A DNA stretch of 64,000 bases from Bartonella sp. ML70XJBT.G (GCF_028618575.1 NZ_JAQITA010000002.1:1-64000); one strand, 5' to 3'; shown: positions 1 to 9,090, counted from the first letter of the stretch. Notes: generated by a model not told the origin, from the sequence alone. Numbers and translations: made by a program.

Positions 1-2667
1 GCCTCCTTGTAGAGCGGCATAGCGCAGATGTGCACCACTATAACCATATTGGCGAGGAGCGTTTTCAGAGGAGAAGTTTCCTGTCCCACCATAGGTGTAT
101 AAGAAGAAACCACTCTGTTTTTCTTGTCGTTTACCTAAGCCAGATGTTCTGATATTGGCTAACAGCGCATTCTGTTTTGCCATATCAGTTAAGCCTGTAT
201 AGAAGAGGGCATTTGGCATGAGCAAATAGCTTGCCATTTGAGGTACGACGGCGTGCACATTTTGCTCAGGATTAGGGGTGGAACCAGAACCACCGGGGTT
301 AGAGCCAGGGTTATCTGGGTTAGAGTTAATAAATTCAGGTTGTAGACGAAAATCCCAGAAATTTTCATTTTTTTCATCCAACAGGTTTTGCGCCATATTG
401 GCTTTGCCATGTCTTGAATTTGGTCCATAGGCACGTAGGGTATATTTATTTGGTGACCCATTTCTTGTGGTATAACCATTGATTAGTTTGAAAGAATCTT
501 CTTCGGCTTTTCCAGAAACTTGAATAAGGGAAAGTCCTCGTACATTGGCAGAAGCAGTAGTGTTTTCTTTCACATTATTCTTTCCTGAACGTTTCGTGAC
601 ATAAATTGATGTTTTGCCTGATACATCACCATTGATTAAAAGCCGATCGGTGTTTTGCTCAAAGATTGGCTTACCATCACTCCACAAAGTATTGAAAGAA
701 ATCTGTGCATTGCCTGAGGCATTATAAATTGCTGAGGTGTCTGGTTTTCCTGATCCTATATGCAATGTGTGGTAATAACCATCTTCTGTTGGCTCTTTGA
801 AAATAACAGAGCTGTTTTCGAGATCTAGCACAGAAATATCAGAGCGTGACCTTTGTGCGATATCTAGGAGTTTGCCATTTTTATCTTTTTCTTGTGTGCT
901 GGTCTTTAAGAACCATTGTGTACCATTTTTCAGGTTAAAGCGTACATTTCTCTCTTTTGTAATGTTTGCTCTGCCTTCTAAAGAGGAATGATCTGCATTT
1001 AATGTGAAGCTGCCATTGGGTATTGCTTTTGCATTTATAGCTTCCAAAAACTCTTTATCTCCCCAAGTACCGTTGCCTAATAAAACATCCGCATGGATTT
1101 CTGAATTTATGAGATTGGCTGTACCAATTGATAGATTGGCAATATTTGTAATGGTATGATCACTGAAAGTTCCAATGAGAATTCCAGTGCCATTATCGAC
1201 ATGAATTTTTGTATTGATTAAATTAATCTCAGCGTTTTGATAATCTTTAAGATCATTTTTTTCATTTGAAATAGTATAAAGAATGGAGGCGAGCTGCAAA
1301 CCACCGATTTTCCCTGTTGCAGAAACATTTGTGACATCAATATGCCCGCCGTTTGCAGTGTATAAGGCAGCTTCTTTTGCGTTTATTGATCCTCCCATCA
1401 TGGTGATTTTAGATTGTGGATCGCTTGCATATAATCCACCACCATTAGATGAGGTAATGTGGGCTTCATCTTTGATATCAATGATGCTGCCAGATTCAGC
1501 AGACATCCCTACGGTGTTTGCAGAAACGGATCCTCCTAATATTGTTACTTGAGAATGATCATGAGTAGTTATGCCTTGATCTACTTGAGTAATGGTTACA
1601 TTTTTCAAAGAGAGTTTGCTTTTTTTGATGACATTTACTCCAGAGGATGGTGTTTCATCATCTTTAAGACTTGATATCATCACATCTTCTAGTTTATTTT
1701 CGTCATTGTTACTCTCAATATATTGAGCTCCTATGAGAGAAGCTGTAATGGAGCCTCCAGTCATCTTGACCGTGCTACCCTCATGTGTTTCAATTCCATT
1801 TAAAACATCTTTAATTGTTGTGTCATGCAGTTCAATTACACTCTCCTTATTTTCTGAGAAAGCACCGGTTCCTGTATGATCTATTGATGTTATAACAACA
1901 TCTGTAACATCAATATGACCGCCGTTTTGTGCATGCAATGAGCCTAGAGCATACCCGCTTACTGTTCCTCCCGTCATGGTGATTTTTGATTGTGGCCCAT
2001 CGGAATGTAATCCGCTATAAAGAGATGAGGTAATTTTCGCGTTATCTTTTATATCAATGATACTGCCTTGCTTAGCAGATATTCCATCAAGCTTTCCATT
2101 AAATTCCCCTCCCAATATTGTTATCTGAGAATGATCATCTGCTTCTAGAGCACTGAAAGCATGAATGGTTACTCCTTTTAAGGTAAGATTGCTGTTCTCA
2201 GTAACTATTCCTAAATATGTTTCTAGGTCATCCTTTGCATTTGTTATGAGTACATTCTCTAGCGTATTTTCTTTGTTCTTACTGTTCAAGAAATGGGCAC
2301 CAGTGCTGGAAGTTATAATAGAACCTCCAACCATTTTGATTGTGCCGCCATCCTTTGCTTCAAGACCGAAGCTCATTTCAGAATCTTTGTTTTCAATGGT
2401 TGAATCATTGAGTAATTCAATTGCACTGTTAGCACCTTCAGCTGTCACAGCATATTCCATGGTACCTATGTTTGAATGTGTTACCGATAAGTGCTTACCG
2501 ATGATTTTACTGCCGTTTATTGCACGAAGTCCACCATAGGTTTTTTCAGATTCTGTTACTGTTTTTCCATCAGAAACTTCAAGATTCTCAGCATGTGCAT
2601 GGATTTGCATATTAAATAGCACGATTGCTATTGTCGCCATAGATAATAGAAGAGATTTTTTATACAC
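1..2667 (-). CDS. Autotransporter adhesin, 5' part (gene continues off the left edge)
   Basis: This is a surface protein of the type V secretion class: the passenger is exported and carried through the outer membrane by a C-terminal beta-barrel that would lie left of the window. The frame is open from a GTG at 2667 to base 1 in every stretch I translated. It starts with a clear signal peptide (VYKKSLLLSMATIAIVLFN...) and a likely cleavage after AHA. The passenger is rich in G, N, T, V and I in short beta-helix-like units, for example GGHIDVTN and SKITM. Residues encoded near the edge (KQSGFFLYTYGGTGNF, QYGYSGAHLRYAALQGG) look like the start of a barrel domain. GGAGAG lies just upstream of the GTG. 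It resembles Bartonella autotransporters of the Iba/BafA kind, but I cannot choose a subfamily. Confidence 0.85.
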   Translation of the reverse strand, partial: MYKKSLLLSMATIAIVLFNMQIHAHAENLEVSDGKTVTESEKTYGGLRAINGSKIIGKHLSVTHSNIGTMEYAVTAEGANSAIELLNDSTIENKDSEMSFGLEAKDGGTIKMVGGSIITSSTGAHFLNSKNKENTLENVLITNAKDDLETYLGIVTENSNLTLKGVTIHAFSALEADDHSQITILGGEFNGKLDGISAKQGSIIDIKDNAKITSSLYSGLHSDGPQSKITMTGGTVSGYALGSLHAQNGGHIDVTDVVITSIDHTGTGAFSENKESVIELHDTTIKDVLNGIETHEGSTVKMTGGSITASLIGAQYIESNNDENKLEDVMISSLKDDETPSSGVNVIKKSKLSLKNVTITQVDQGITTHDHSQVTILGGSVSANTVGMSAESGSIIDIKDEAHITSSNGGGLYASDPQSKITMMGGSINAKEAALYTANGGHIDVTNVSATGKIGGLQLASILYTISNEKNDLKDYQNAEINLINTKIHVDNGTGILIGTFSDHTITNIANLSIGTANLINSEIHADVLLGNGTWGDKEFLEAINAKAIPNGSFTLNADHSSLEGRANITKERNVRFNLKNGTQWFLKTSTQEKDKNGKLLDIAQRSRSDISVLDLENSSVIFKEPTEDGYYHTLHIGSGKPDTSAIYNASGNAQISFNTLWSDGKPIFEQNTDRLLINGDVSGKTSIYVTKRSGKNNVKENTTASANVRGLSLIQVSGKAEEDSFKLINGYTTRNGSPNKYTLRAYGPNSRHGKANMAQNLLDEKNENFWDFRLQPEFINSNPDNPGSNPGGSGSTPNPEQNVHAVVPQMASYLLMPNALFYTGLTDMAKQNALLANIRTSGLGKRQEKQSGFFLYTYGGTGNFSSENAPRQYGYSGAHLRYAALQGG
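1341..2489 (-). repeat. Tandem duplication of about 573-576 bp inside the autotransporter passenger
   Basis: Two units of about 191-192 codons follow each other, roughly 1341-1913 and 1914-2489. Matching landmarks are TATGCCCGCC at 1341 and TATGACCGCC at 1914 (573 apart), TGGTGATTTT at 1401 and 1977 (576 apart), and a block with GAGAATGATCAT near 1550 and 2125. The offset stays a multiple of three, so the frame is kept. The units have diverged clearly, so the duplication is not recent, and the right-hand end is approximate. Confidence 0.8.
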
Positions 2668-3401
2668 GAATACTCTCCTTTTAAAGTCCCCAATATTTAC
2701 TTCCCCGCATTTTTAAAAGGAAGAAAAGAAAATAGATATTGCTTTTCTTTTAGTAATGCACGAACTCTGATATTTATTTTGCTTTTACTTCAAAAGTAAA
2801 GTTAAATTTATATTTAAATATGCAATATTTAAGTTTAATTTAATAATGTATTTTAATTAATTGTAATTTTTTATAAGTAATTTCAATCTTAAGTATAATA
2901 TTATGAGCAATGATTAACGCTTTCAGAAGATTTTTCATTGATGATAAATATTATTGGATGTCAGTTTTAGTTTTTATGACAAAGAGAAGATTCTCAAAAG
3001 GGGAGGTACTATTAAAATAGCGGTGTCTGTACTGTTGTATATGCGCTAAGGATAGGTATATTGTGTTATTGCAGAATTCATGAAGAAATAAATTTTTGTA
3101 GTATAGTTTCTTATGTTTTTTCCTAAGTGAGAGAAGGAGATATGCGCTAGAAATATGTGATCAACCATTGTCTTTCTCTTTATGGTTGGCAATGGAGATA
3201 GCGTTTAATAAGATCTTGAAAGAAAAAATGAAGAAAAGGTTTTTGAAGTCTTTTGAAAAGTGAATTGGTATAAAATTTGCTTATCAGCTACTTTCACTAA
3301 AGTTTTCACTTTATACAAAATCCTACTGAAGCTGAATGATAAAAGGTATTCCTAAGCGATATACTCTAAAAAATACTCTTTGATTGATCTTGAAAAGAAA
3401 A
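2668..3401. other. AT-rich intergenic region upstream of the autotransporter
   Basis: About 730 bases between the autotransporter start and the tRNA contain no credible gene. The sequence is strongly AT-rich, above all at 2700-2900. It should hold the autotransporter promoter, and a short inverted repeat at 2784-2800 is the only ordered element I see. Confidence 0.6.
2784..2800. promoter_or_regulatory. Inverted repeat, possible operator of the autotransporter
   Basis: TTTACTT-CAA-AAGTAAA is a perfect 7-bp inverted repeat with a 3-bp spacer, about 117 bases upstream of the autotransporter GTG. Its size and position would suit a dimeric repressor or activator. In DNA this AT-rich the repeat could also be chance. 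Confidence 0.3.
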
Positions 3402-3478
3402 TGGTAGCGGAGGAGGGATTTGAACCCCCGACACAAGGATTATGATTCCTCTGCTCTAACCTACTGAGCTACTCCGCC
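3402..3478 (-). tRNA. tRNA-Met (CAT), elongator type
   Basis: Read on the minus strand, the 77 bases fold into a full cloverleaf: acceptor GGCGGAG/CTCCGCT (first pair G-U), D stem GCTC/GAGC, anticodon stem GAGGA/TCCTT with loop ATCATAA and anticodon CAT, T stem GGGGG/CCCTC with loop TTCAAAT, and an encoded ACCA end. The D-loop and body resemble elongator tRNA-Met. The G-U first pair argues against initiator tRNA, which has an unpaired first position. A CAT anticodon could also be modified to lysidine for Ile, but the body looks like Met. Confidence 0.93.
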
Positions 3479-3645
3479 ACATAAAAATACAATTACGTGA
3501 TTTTATCTTTTGCGGATATAAGAGGTAGAAGAGTGAGATGTCAAGCATCGTTTTTAAGCTTTTCTCTTGTCATTCTATTTTATCATCGATATGGAGTACT
3601 AGGAAAATATAATTTTTATATGATGAGGTGAGGGAAGGCATAAAA

Positions 3646-4602
3646 ATGGCGCCACGTGTAGCGGTTTTAGGATGCGGTCATTGGGGTGGGAATCATATAC
3701 GAACACTCCAAAGTCTTGGGGCTTTAACAGCAGTTTCTGATGTTGATAATGCTCGTGCTGCAAATTTTGCAAATATATATGGCGTTGATGTTATCGCGCC
3801 TGATGATCTTTTTACTTATAGAGATGTTGACGCGTTGGTTTTGGCACTCCCTCCGCAGCTGCATACGGAAAATGTTTTGCGTGCTGTAAAAAATGGTAAA
3901 GATGTTTTGGTTGAAAAACCAATAGCTTTGAATATTATTGATGCTGAACGCCAAGTAAAAATTGCTCGTCAATACGAACGGATTTTTATGGTGGGCCATA
4001 TTTTAAGGTTTCATCCTGCTTTTGAAAAAATGTGTGAATTGCTGAAAAGCGGAGAACTGGGGGAGGTGCGTTATATTTATTCTCATCGGTTAGGCTTTGG
4101 AAAATTTCATACACAAAGTGATGCCCTATGGGATCTTGCTCCTCATGATCTCTCAATGATTTTGGCTGTCACGGGATGTGAACCTTCTGAAGTTCGCGGT
4201 GAGGGAGGCGCTATTATTGAACAGTGTGCTGATTTTGCTCATATTCATATGGTTTTTCCAAATGGTATCCGTAGCCATCTTTTTACTTCACGCTTGAGTT
4301 CGTATCGTGAAAGGCGTTTAACGGTTGTGGGTACAAAGGCTATGCTTGTTTTTGATGATATGGAACCATGGAGCCGTAAATTGGCATTGCACCGTTTTGC
4401 TGTTTGGAAAGAGAATCAAGAGTGGGCTTTTAGCACTGATGAGGTGAACTATATTGATGTGTGTGAAGGTTTGCCGCTTACTTGTGAATTACAGCATTTC
4501 CTTCATTGTATTGAAACGCGTCAAGTCCCTCGCACAAATGGTGATGATGCTCTTGCTGTTTTACGGATTTTAACTGCTGCTCATGTCAACTATCAGAGAT
4601 AA
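3646..4602 (+). CDS. gnnA: Gfo/Idh/MocA-family sugar dehydrogenase, probable GnnA
   Basis: This NAD-dependent sugar oxidoreductase has the N-terminal Rossmann motif GCGHWG and the family EKP motif (VLVEKPIAL), followed by an alpha/beta substrate domain with a WDLAPHDLSMIL motif. With its aminotransferase neighbour it could oxidise the 3-OH of a UDP-GlcNAc sugar. Bartonella lipid A is known to carry 2,3-diamino-2,3-dideoxyglucose, made by GnnA (dehydrogenase) and GnnB (aminotransferase) in other bacteria, so GnnA is the best guess. WlbA/WbpB-type UDP-GlcNAcA dehydrogenase is the main alternative. I chose ATG 3646, with AGGGAAGG seven bases upstream, over the in-frame GTG at 3628. The next gene follows 49 bases downstream. 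Confidence 0.85.
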   Translation: MAPRVAVLGCGHWGGNHIRTLQSLGALTAVSDVDNARAANFANIYGVDVIAPDDLFTYRDVDALVLALPPQLHTENVLRAVKNGKDVLVEKPIALNIIDAERQVKIARQYERIFMVGHILRFHPAFEKMCELLKSGELGEVRYIYSHRLGFGKFHTQSDALWDLAPHDLSMILAVTGCEPSEVRGEGGAIIEQCADFAHIHMVFPNGIRSHLFTSRLSSYRERRLTVVGTKAMLVFDDMEPWSRKLALHRFAVWKENQEWAFSTDEVNYIDVCEGLPLTCELQHFLHCIETRQVPRTNGDDALAVLRILTAAHVNYQR

Positions 4603-4651
4603 AAGAGATAAGTAGCGCTTTTGCATTCTTGTGATGATCAATGGAGTTAGT

Positions 4652-5770
4652 ATGCAATTTATCGACCTTGGAGCGCAGCGTGCGCGTATTGAAGACAAAA
4701 TTAATTCTGCAATTGCGCATGTGATCGCCAGTGGTAAATATATTTTGGGACCAAAAGTGACAGAATTTGAAGAGCGATTGGCCGATTATCTTGGTGTTAA
4801 ACATGTGATTGCTTGTGCCAATGGAACAGATGCATTGAAGATGCCTCTTATGGCTAGAAATATTGGTCCAGGTGATGCTGTCTTTTGTCCTAGTTTCACG
4901 TTTTCTGCAACCGCTGAAGTTGTCGCTTTGGTGGGAGCTGAACCTGTTTTTGTTGATGTTTTGCCTGATACATTCAATATTGATGTTGGAAAACTTTGTG
5001 AAGCAATCGAAATGATTAAAAAAGAGGGGCGCCTTAAACCAAAGGCGACTATTGCTGTTGATTTGTTTGGCCTTCCTGCCGATTACGCGCAAATTGCTCA
5101 CGTGGCGGCAAAAGAAAATCTGTTTGTGATTGAAGATGCCGCACAATCAATGGGGGGACGAAGCGGTAATATTATGTGCGGGGCTTTTGGTGATGTGGCT
5201 GCCACAAGTTTTTACCCTGCAAAACCATTGGGTTGTTATGGCGATGGAGGTGCTATGATGACCAATGATGATCATTTGGCAGAACTTCTACGTTCGATCC
5301 TTTTTCATGGTAAAGGCAAAACGCAATATGACAATGTGCGTATCGGTATGAATTCACGTCTAGACACGATCCAAGCTGCAATTTTATTAGAGAAGTTTGT
5401 TATCTTTGAAGAAGAGATGGAAAAGCGTGTGGCGATTGCTCAATATTATTCCGATCATTTAAGAGATATTGTGACAGTTCCAGAAGCGGGCGAGAATGTT
5501 CGTTGTGCCTATGCACAATATACCCTTAAAGTAAAAAACCGTGACGAATTAAAAAACTATTTACAGAAGAATTCTATTCCGACAATGGTTTATTACAAAA
5601 CTCCTTTGCATCAACAGCCCGCTTATAAGCATTTTCCTTATGTAAAAGGTTCTCTTGAGGTTTCTGAGGCTTTGGGGGATCATGTTTTAAGTTTACCCAT
5701 GCATCCTTATTTAACGCGAAATGATCAGGATATGATTATTCAGACAATAAAGGATTTTTATCATGCTTGA
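4652..5770 (+). CDS. gnnB: DegT/DnrJ/EryC1/StrS aminotransferase, probable GnnB
   Basis: This is a PLP-dependent nucleotide-sugar aminotransferase of about 372 residues. Family signs are the N-terminal FIDLGAQR..I, ACANGTDAL, FCPSFTFSATAEVVALVGAEPVFVD, the EDAAQ(S)MGG motif, and the SFYPAKPLGCYGDGGA block, whose lysine should bind PLP. It would transaminate the 3-keto sugar made by the preceding dehydrogenase, giving UDP-GlcNAc3N for an amide-linked lipid A. The start at ATG 4652 has GGAG seven bases upstream; an in-frame GTG at 4631 is less likely. The family assignment is firm. The GnnB identity is inferred from the pairing and from known Bartonella lipid A chemistry; WbpE/WlbC-type enzymes look similar. 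Confidence 0.87.
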   Translation: MQFIDLGAQRARIEDKINSAIAHVIASGKYILGPKVTEFEERLADYLGVKHVIACANGTDALKMPLMARNIGPGDAVFCPSFTFSATAEVVALVGAEPVFVDVLPDTFNIDVGKLCEAIEMIKKEGRLKPKATIAVDLFGLPADYAQIAHVAAKENLFVIEDAAQSMGGRSGNIMCGAFGDVAATSFYPAKPLGCYGDGGAMMTNDDHLAELLRSILFHGKGKTQYDNVRIGMNSRLDTIQAAILLEKFVIFEEEMEKRVAIAQYYSDHLRDIVTVPEAGENVRCAYAQYTLKVKNRDELKNYLQKNSIPTMVYYKTPLHQQPAYKHFPYVKGSLEVSEALGDHVLSLPMHPYLTRNDQDMIIQTIKDFYHA

Positions 5771-6005
5771 GAGAATATCTTTCTCTCTAAAGTTCTTTAA
5801 AATAGTGGGTTTTATTTTGCTGATCTCTTGGAGATATTTTTTAAACAAAGCCAAATGAGCAGTTGACTGTTAACTGTGTCTCTTATCCTATAAAGAGAGA
5901 TTTTATGCTTTTTTTATCTCAAGATGATAAGAGCAATATTTATGCTATAAAGATAGGGTTAGCATTATCAATCCAGAAGTTTATTTGAGTTATTTTGAAG
6001 GTAAC

Positions 6006-6656
6006 TTATGTAGAGGTGTTTTTTTTAGTGCAGGTTATTTTTTTGCGAATGCGCGATGCGAGATCGTTTGTGTTTTTGGAATTTTTAATCAATGCGCTGA
6101 TGGGGGATGTAGCTCCTTCCTGTAGCGCTATTTCAGCGGCTAATGTTGCTGCTAATTCTTTTGTTTCTTCACGCAGTGCATTTAAGAGTTGCTGGTTTTG
6201 CGTGGTATTGAGCGCATTGATTTGAATTTTTTGTAAACGTTGTTGATAATGTGCGATTTTTTCATGCATAGTTTTCATTTCCCTTATGAAACTATTGGTT
6301 GGGACAAGATTTTGTTTGGTTGTGATCGCTTCCTTTGAGGAGGAAGATCTGTTTTGTGTGGGCAAACATGATCGATAAAGTTGTTCTGTTGTTTGGCTAA
6401 GTTGTATTTTTTGTTGCGCATATTTTTTTTGCAAAAATTCATATTTTTGTTCATTGCGCGCAAGTTCCACAGCGTGTTGTGCACAGAGAAAATCATAGTT
6501 TGCTTGTACTTCAGTGAGTGATAACGGAATTTGTGCAGAAACACTCTTCTGCGCAAAATGAACAGCTTTACGCCAAATAAGAGGGGCCAAAAGCACCAAT
6601 AACCACGCCGTGGAAGAAACTCCAAGAATAAAAAAAAGAAGCGATTGAATAAGCAT
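6006..6656 (-). CDS. Conserved hypothetical membrane-anchored coiled-coil protein
   Basis: A 216-residue protein with one N-terminal membrane segment (about residues 3-28, LLFFILGVSSTAWLLVLLAP). A long hydrophilic region follows, rich in Q, E, K and A with heptad-like spacing (about 45-110 and 125-185), which predicts coiled coil. The tail is basic (SRIRKKITCTKK). The layout suggests an inner-membrane protein with a cytoplasmic or periplasmic rod, but I recognise no named family. It lies 25 bases downstream of eipA on the same strand and may be co-transcribed with it, which hints at an envelope role. Confidence 0.75.
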   Translation of the reverse strand: MLIQSLLFFILGVSSTAWLLVLLAPLIWRKAVHFAQKSVSAQIPLSLTEVQANYDFLCAQHAVELARNEQKYEFLQKKYAQQKIQLSQTTEQLYRSCLPTQNRSSSSKEAITTKQNLVPTNSFIREMKTMHEKIAHYQQRLQKIQINALNTTQNQQLLNALREETKELAATLAAEIALQEGATSPISALIKNSKNTNDLASRIRKKITCTKKNTST

Positions 6657-6681
6657 AAATCCCCTTTTTACAACACTCCGT

Positions 6682-7278
6682 TTAAAATGGATTCCATGTT
6701 GGTTTGGGTGTTAATTTTAAATATCCTACATTGATGCCAAGGCGTGCACCAATACCTGTCCGAACGGGAACGAGTAAGACATTGTGGCGTTTTAGGACAT
6801 GAAAACCAACACCTGCAATTAAATAGGCCGAACCTGAAATACCACCATAGCGTCCCCATAAATTATTTATATGATTCAGATCGTAAACTAAGATCATGAG
6901 ACGAGAACCTTGGCCACCAAAATCCCATCCGACAGAAGGACCTTGCCAAAAAACTTTATGTTGACCGTAGAGTTTTGTAAAAAGTCTTCCCTCACCATAG
7001 GTTAGTCCAGCAAAAAAGGCGCCAGAAGCTTCTTCCCCTAAAATGTAGGCATTGGGATAACCGTATTGTGAAAAGATATTTTGAATTGCTGCTGCTATAC
7101 CGCTTGTTGTTTTTCCAAAAAAAATATGACCAGAATCAATAATTTCTTGCAGAGAATAATGAGGTTCATGTTGTTCTATTGGTTTGACTTGTGCATTTGC
7201 AGTGGTGATGATGATGAATAAAAGGAAGATGAGAGATACAATGTTTTTGTACCAGCGTATTAAAAAAGAGAGGGCCAT
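6682..7278 (-). CDS. eipA: EipA-like envelope integrity protein (DUF1134)
   Basis: A 198-residue secreted protein with a hydrophobic signal sequence (residues about 11-28) and a likely cleavage near ANA-Q. The mature part carries the DUF1134 hallmarks SGAFFAGLTYGEG, FWQGPSVGWDFGG and SGSAYLIAGVGFHVL, with its final glycine-rich beta strands. In Brucella abortus the family member EipA is periplasmic, protects against envelope stress, is needed for virulence, and is controlled by CtrA. Here the gene is divergent from chpT and about 1.1 kb from ctrA, so the link to the cell-cycle circuit fits. I found no clean TTAA-N7-TTAA box in the 216-base divergent spacer. Confidence 0.88.
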   Translation of the reverse strand: MALSFLIRWYKNIVSLIFLLFIIITTANAQVKPIEQHEPHYSLQEIIDSGHIFFGKTTSGIAAAIQNIFSQYGYPNAYILGEEASGAFFAGLTYGEGRLFTKLYGQHKVFWQGPSVGWDFGGQGSRLMILVYDLNHINNLWGRYGGISGSAYLIAGVGFHVLKRHNVLLVPVRTGIGARLGINVGYLKLTPKPTWNPF

Positions 7279-7494
7279 AGAGTTTTTCCCTTTTGTTGGT
7301 TACAAACAAGGAGATCATATTAGGATTTTCATTCTATTCAAATAAAAAATAAAAGGTAAGGTTATTTAAATTCTTGAATTTGTTTCTAAAAAAATTAGCG
7401 TGATTGTTTAATTTTTCTATATGTATGCATTGGATGTTAAGAGTTTTGCTTTAAAAACACGCTTGTTTTTAAATTTTTGGAGTTCACAATCATT

Positions 7495-8133
7495 ATGACA
7501 TTAGCTGTTTCTTTGAAGCCTATGGATCTTGCTGCTTTGCTTTGTAGCCGTCTTTGCCATGATTTGATCTCACCTGTTGGTGCTATTCAAAATGCGATGG
7601 AGCTTTATGATGAGGGAGGAGCTGAAGAAGATGCTTTGCAATTGGTGCGTTGGTCAGTTGCGAGTGCTTCTGCGCGTCTACAATTTGCACGGTTGGCTTT
7701 TGGTTTTGCAGGTGCAAGTGGGGGACAAATAGATACACGTACCGCTGAGCAAGTGGCTCAACAATATATGAAGGAAGAAAAAGCAATTTTAAAATGGCAA
7801 ATTCCTGCTCTGCTTTTACCCAAAAATGAAGTTAAACTTTTGCTTAATTTGTTATTGATTGCAAATGCAACGGTTTCTCGTGAGGGAGAAATTGTTGTTA
7901 TGATTATGCAAGAGGAAAGTAAACGTTCTTTTCGCTTTGAGATTTGCGGTAAAAATCTCCGTATTCCTCCTCATTTTATTGCATTGTATAATGGAGAAAT
8001 TCAGGAAGAGCTTATCGATGCTCATGTGATTCAATTTTATTACACAGTCCTACTTGCTGAAATGACAGATATGAAAATAAAGATCAATGAAACTGAGGGG
8101 TGTTTTGTTTTGGAAAGTGTGAAGAGTCTTTGA
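7495..8133 (+). CDS. chpT: Histidine phosphotransferase ChpT
   Basis: ChpT shuttles phosphate from the hybrid kinase CckA to the response regulators CtrA and CpdR. The protein (about 212 residues) has the phospho-acceptor helix with His22 in LCSRLCHDLISPVGAIQNAMEL, which matches the ChpT/DHp signature. A degenerate HATPase-like C-terminal half follows (KLLLNLLLIANATVSREGEI). ATG 7495 is preferred; the TTG at 7477 would overlap the GGAG used as ribosome site. ctrA, its target, lies convergently 225 bases downstream, which supports the call. Confidence 0.9.
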   Translation: MTLAVSLKPMDLAALLCSRLCHDLISPVGAIQNAMELYDEGGAEEDALQLVRWSVASASARLQFARLAFGFAGASGGQIDTRTAEQVAQQYMKEEKAILKWQIPALLLPKNEVKLLLNLLLIANATVSREGEIVVMIMQEESKRSFRFEICGKNLRIPPHFIALYNGEIQEELIDAHVIQFYYTVLLAEMTDMKIKINETEGCFVLESVKSL

Positions 8134-8307
8134 ATAAGATAGAAATATTTAAGCCGTATTTAGAAAAGATGGCTTAGAATATATTCGTGAGCGATGAGAG
8201 TATATTTGGAACTGGGAGGGTTGAGGGTCCTAAAGCTTTCAGTATTCTCTCTGAGGAGATTTTTATATGCGAGCCCTTATGTTATGACAGAGAAAAAATC
8301 TCGGGAA

Positions 8308-8338
8308 AAAATCTCGGCCCGCTACACTCCGAGATTTT
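8308..8338 (-). terminator. Hairpin between chpT and ctrA, likely ctrA terminator
   Basis: AAAATCTCGG and CCGAGATTTT form a 10-bp stem with an 11-base loop. On the minus strand the stem ends in a run of Ts, so it can stop ctrA transcripts 21 bases past the stop codon. A second copy of the left arm (AAAAAATCTCGG) sits just upstream at about 8293-8304. Confidence 0.65.
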
Positions 8339-8358
8339 ACAATGTGCATTTTCACTGT

Positions 8359-9060
8359 TTAAGCGGTTTTACGTACGTTTTCTTCAACGGGATCACGTAA
8401 CACATAACCACGTCCCCAAACCGTATCAATGTAATTTACGTGAGAAGAAACAGCTTCTAATTTTTTCCGCAGTTTACAGATAAAAACATCGATAATTTTA
8501 AGCTCTGGTTCATCCATTCCACCATAGAGATGATTGAGAAACATTTCTTTGGTGAGTGTTGTACCTTTGCGCAGAGAGAGAAGTTCTAGCATTTGATACT
8601 CTTTTCCTGTTAAATGAACAGGACGCCCAGAAACTTCGACGGTTTTTGCATCAAGGTTAACAGTGAGATCGCCGGTCACAATAACTGATTGCGCATGCCC
8701 TTTCGAACGGCGAACAACCGCATGAATACGCGCAATAAGCTCATCCTTATGGAAGGGTTTTGTCATATAATCATCTGCACCAAAGCCAAAACCACGCACC
8801 TTATCTTCAATGGCATTCATACCAGAAAGAATGAGGACAGGGGTTTTTATTTTTGCTAATCTGAGGGTCCGCAGGACATCATAGCCTGACATATCAGGCA
8901 GATTGAGATCAAGCAAAATGATATCATAATCATAAAGCTTTCCTAAATCGACACCTTCTTCACCTAGATCAGTGATATAAACATTAAAATTTGCTGACTT
9001 GAGCATGAGCTCAATGCTCTGTGTCATTGCTTTATCATCTTCAATTAATAATACGCGCAT
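8359..9060 (-). CDS. ctrA: Cell-cycle response regulator CtrA
   Basis: CtrA is the master regulator of the alphaproteobacterial cell cycle; it binds TTAA-N7-TTAA sites. The 233-residue protein has a receiver domain (residues about 1-120, acidic pocket E8/D9, acceptor Asp51 in [15 protein letters not shown], conserved KPF) and an OmpR-type winged helix ([36 protein letters not shown]). The FICKLRKKL recognition helix and [14 protein letters not shown] are characteristic of CtrA. The gene is single, with a spacer of more than 500 bases carrying a GANTC site and a CtrA-like box, consistent with self-control and CcrM methylation control. Confidence 0.96.
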   Translation of the reverse strand: MRVLLIEDDKAMTQSIELMLKSANFNVYITDLGEEGVDLGKLYDYDIILLDLNLPDMSGYDVLRTLRLAKIKTPVLILSGMNAIEDKVRGFGFGADDYMTKPFHKDELIARIHAVVRRSKGHAQSVIVTGDLTVNLDAKTVEVSGRPVHLTGKEYQMLELLSLRKGTTLTKEMFLNHLYGGMDEPELKIIDVFICKLRKKLEAVSSHVNYIDTVWGRGYVLRDPVEENVRKTA

Positions 9061-9085
9061 TTTAATCCCTCACTTTGCTCTTTAC

Positions 9086-9090
9086 GAATC
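9086..9090. promoter_or_regulatory. CcrM methylation site (GANTC) upstream of ctrA
   Basis: GAATC lies 26 bases upstream of the ctrA ATG. In Caulobacter a GANTC site controls ctrA promoter P1 through its methylation state. One 5-base site can occur by chance, so the role is inferred. Confidence 0.35.

Noticed and set aside
189-479. Minus-strand 96-codon frame inside the autotransporter
   Set aside because: It is out of frame with the long autotransporter frame, which is open through this stretch and reads as sensible passenger protein.
3402-3478. Initiator tRNA-fMet
   Set aside because: The first acceptor pair is a G-U pair rather than unpaired, and the anticodon stem lacks the three G-C pairs of initiators.
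8187-8483. Plus-strand frames between chpT and ctrA
   Set aside because: They run through the ctrA terminator and antisense into ctrA, with no ribosome site.
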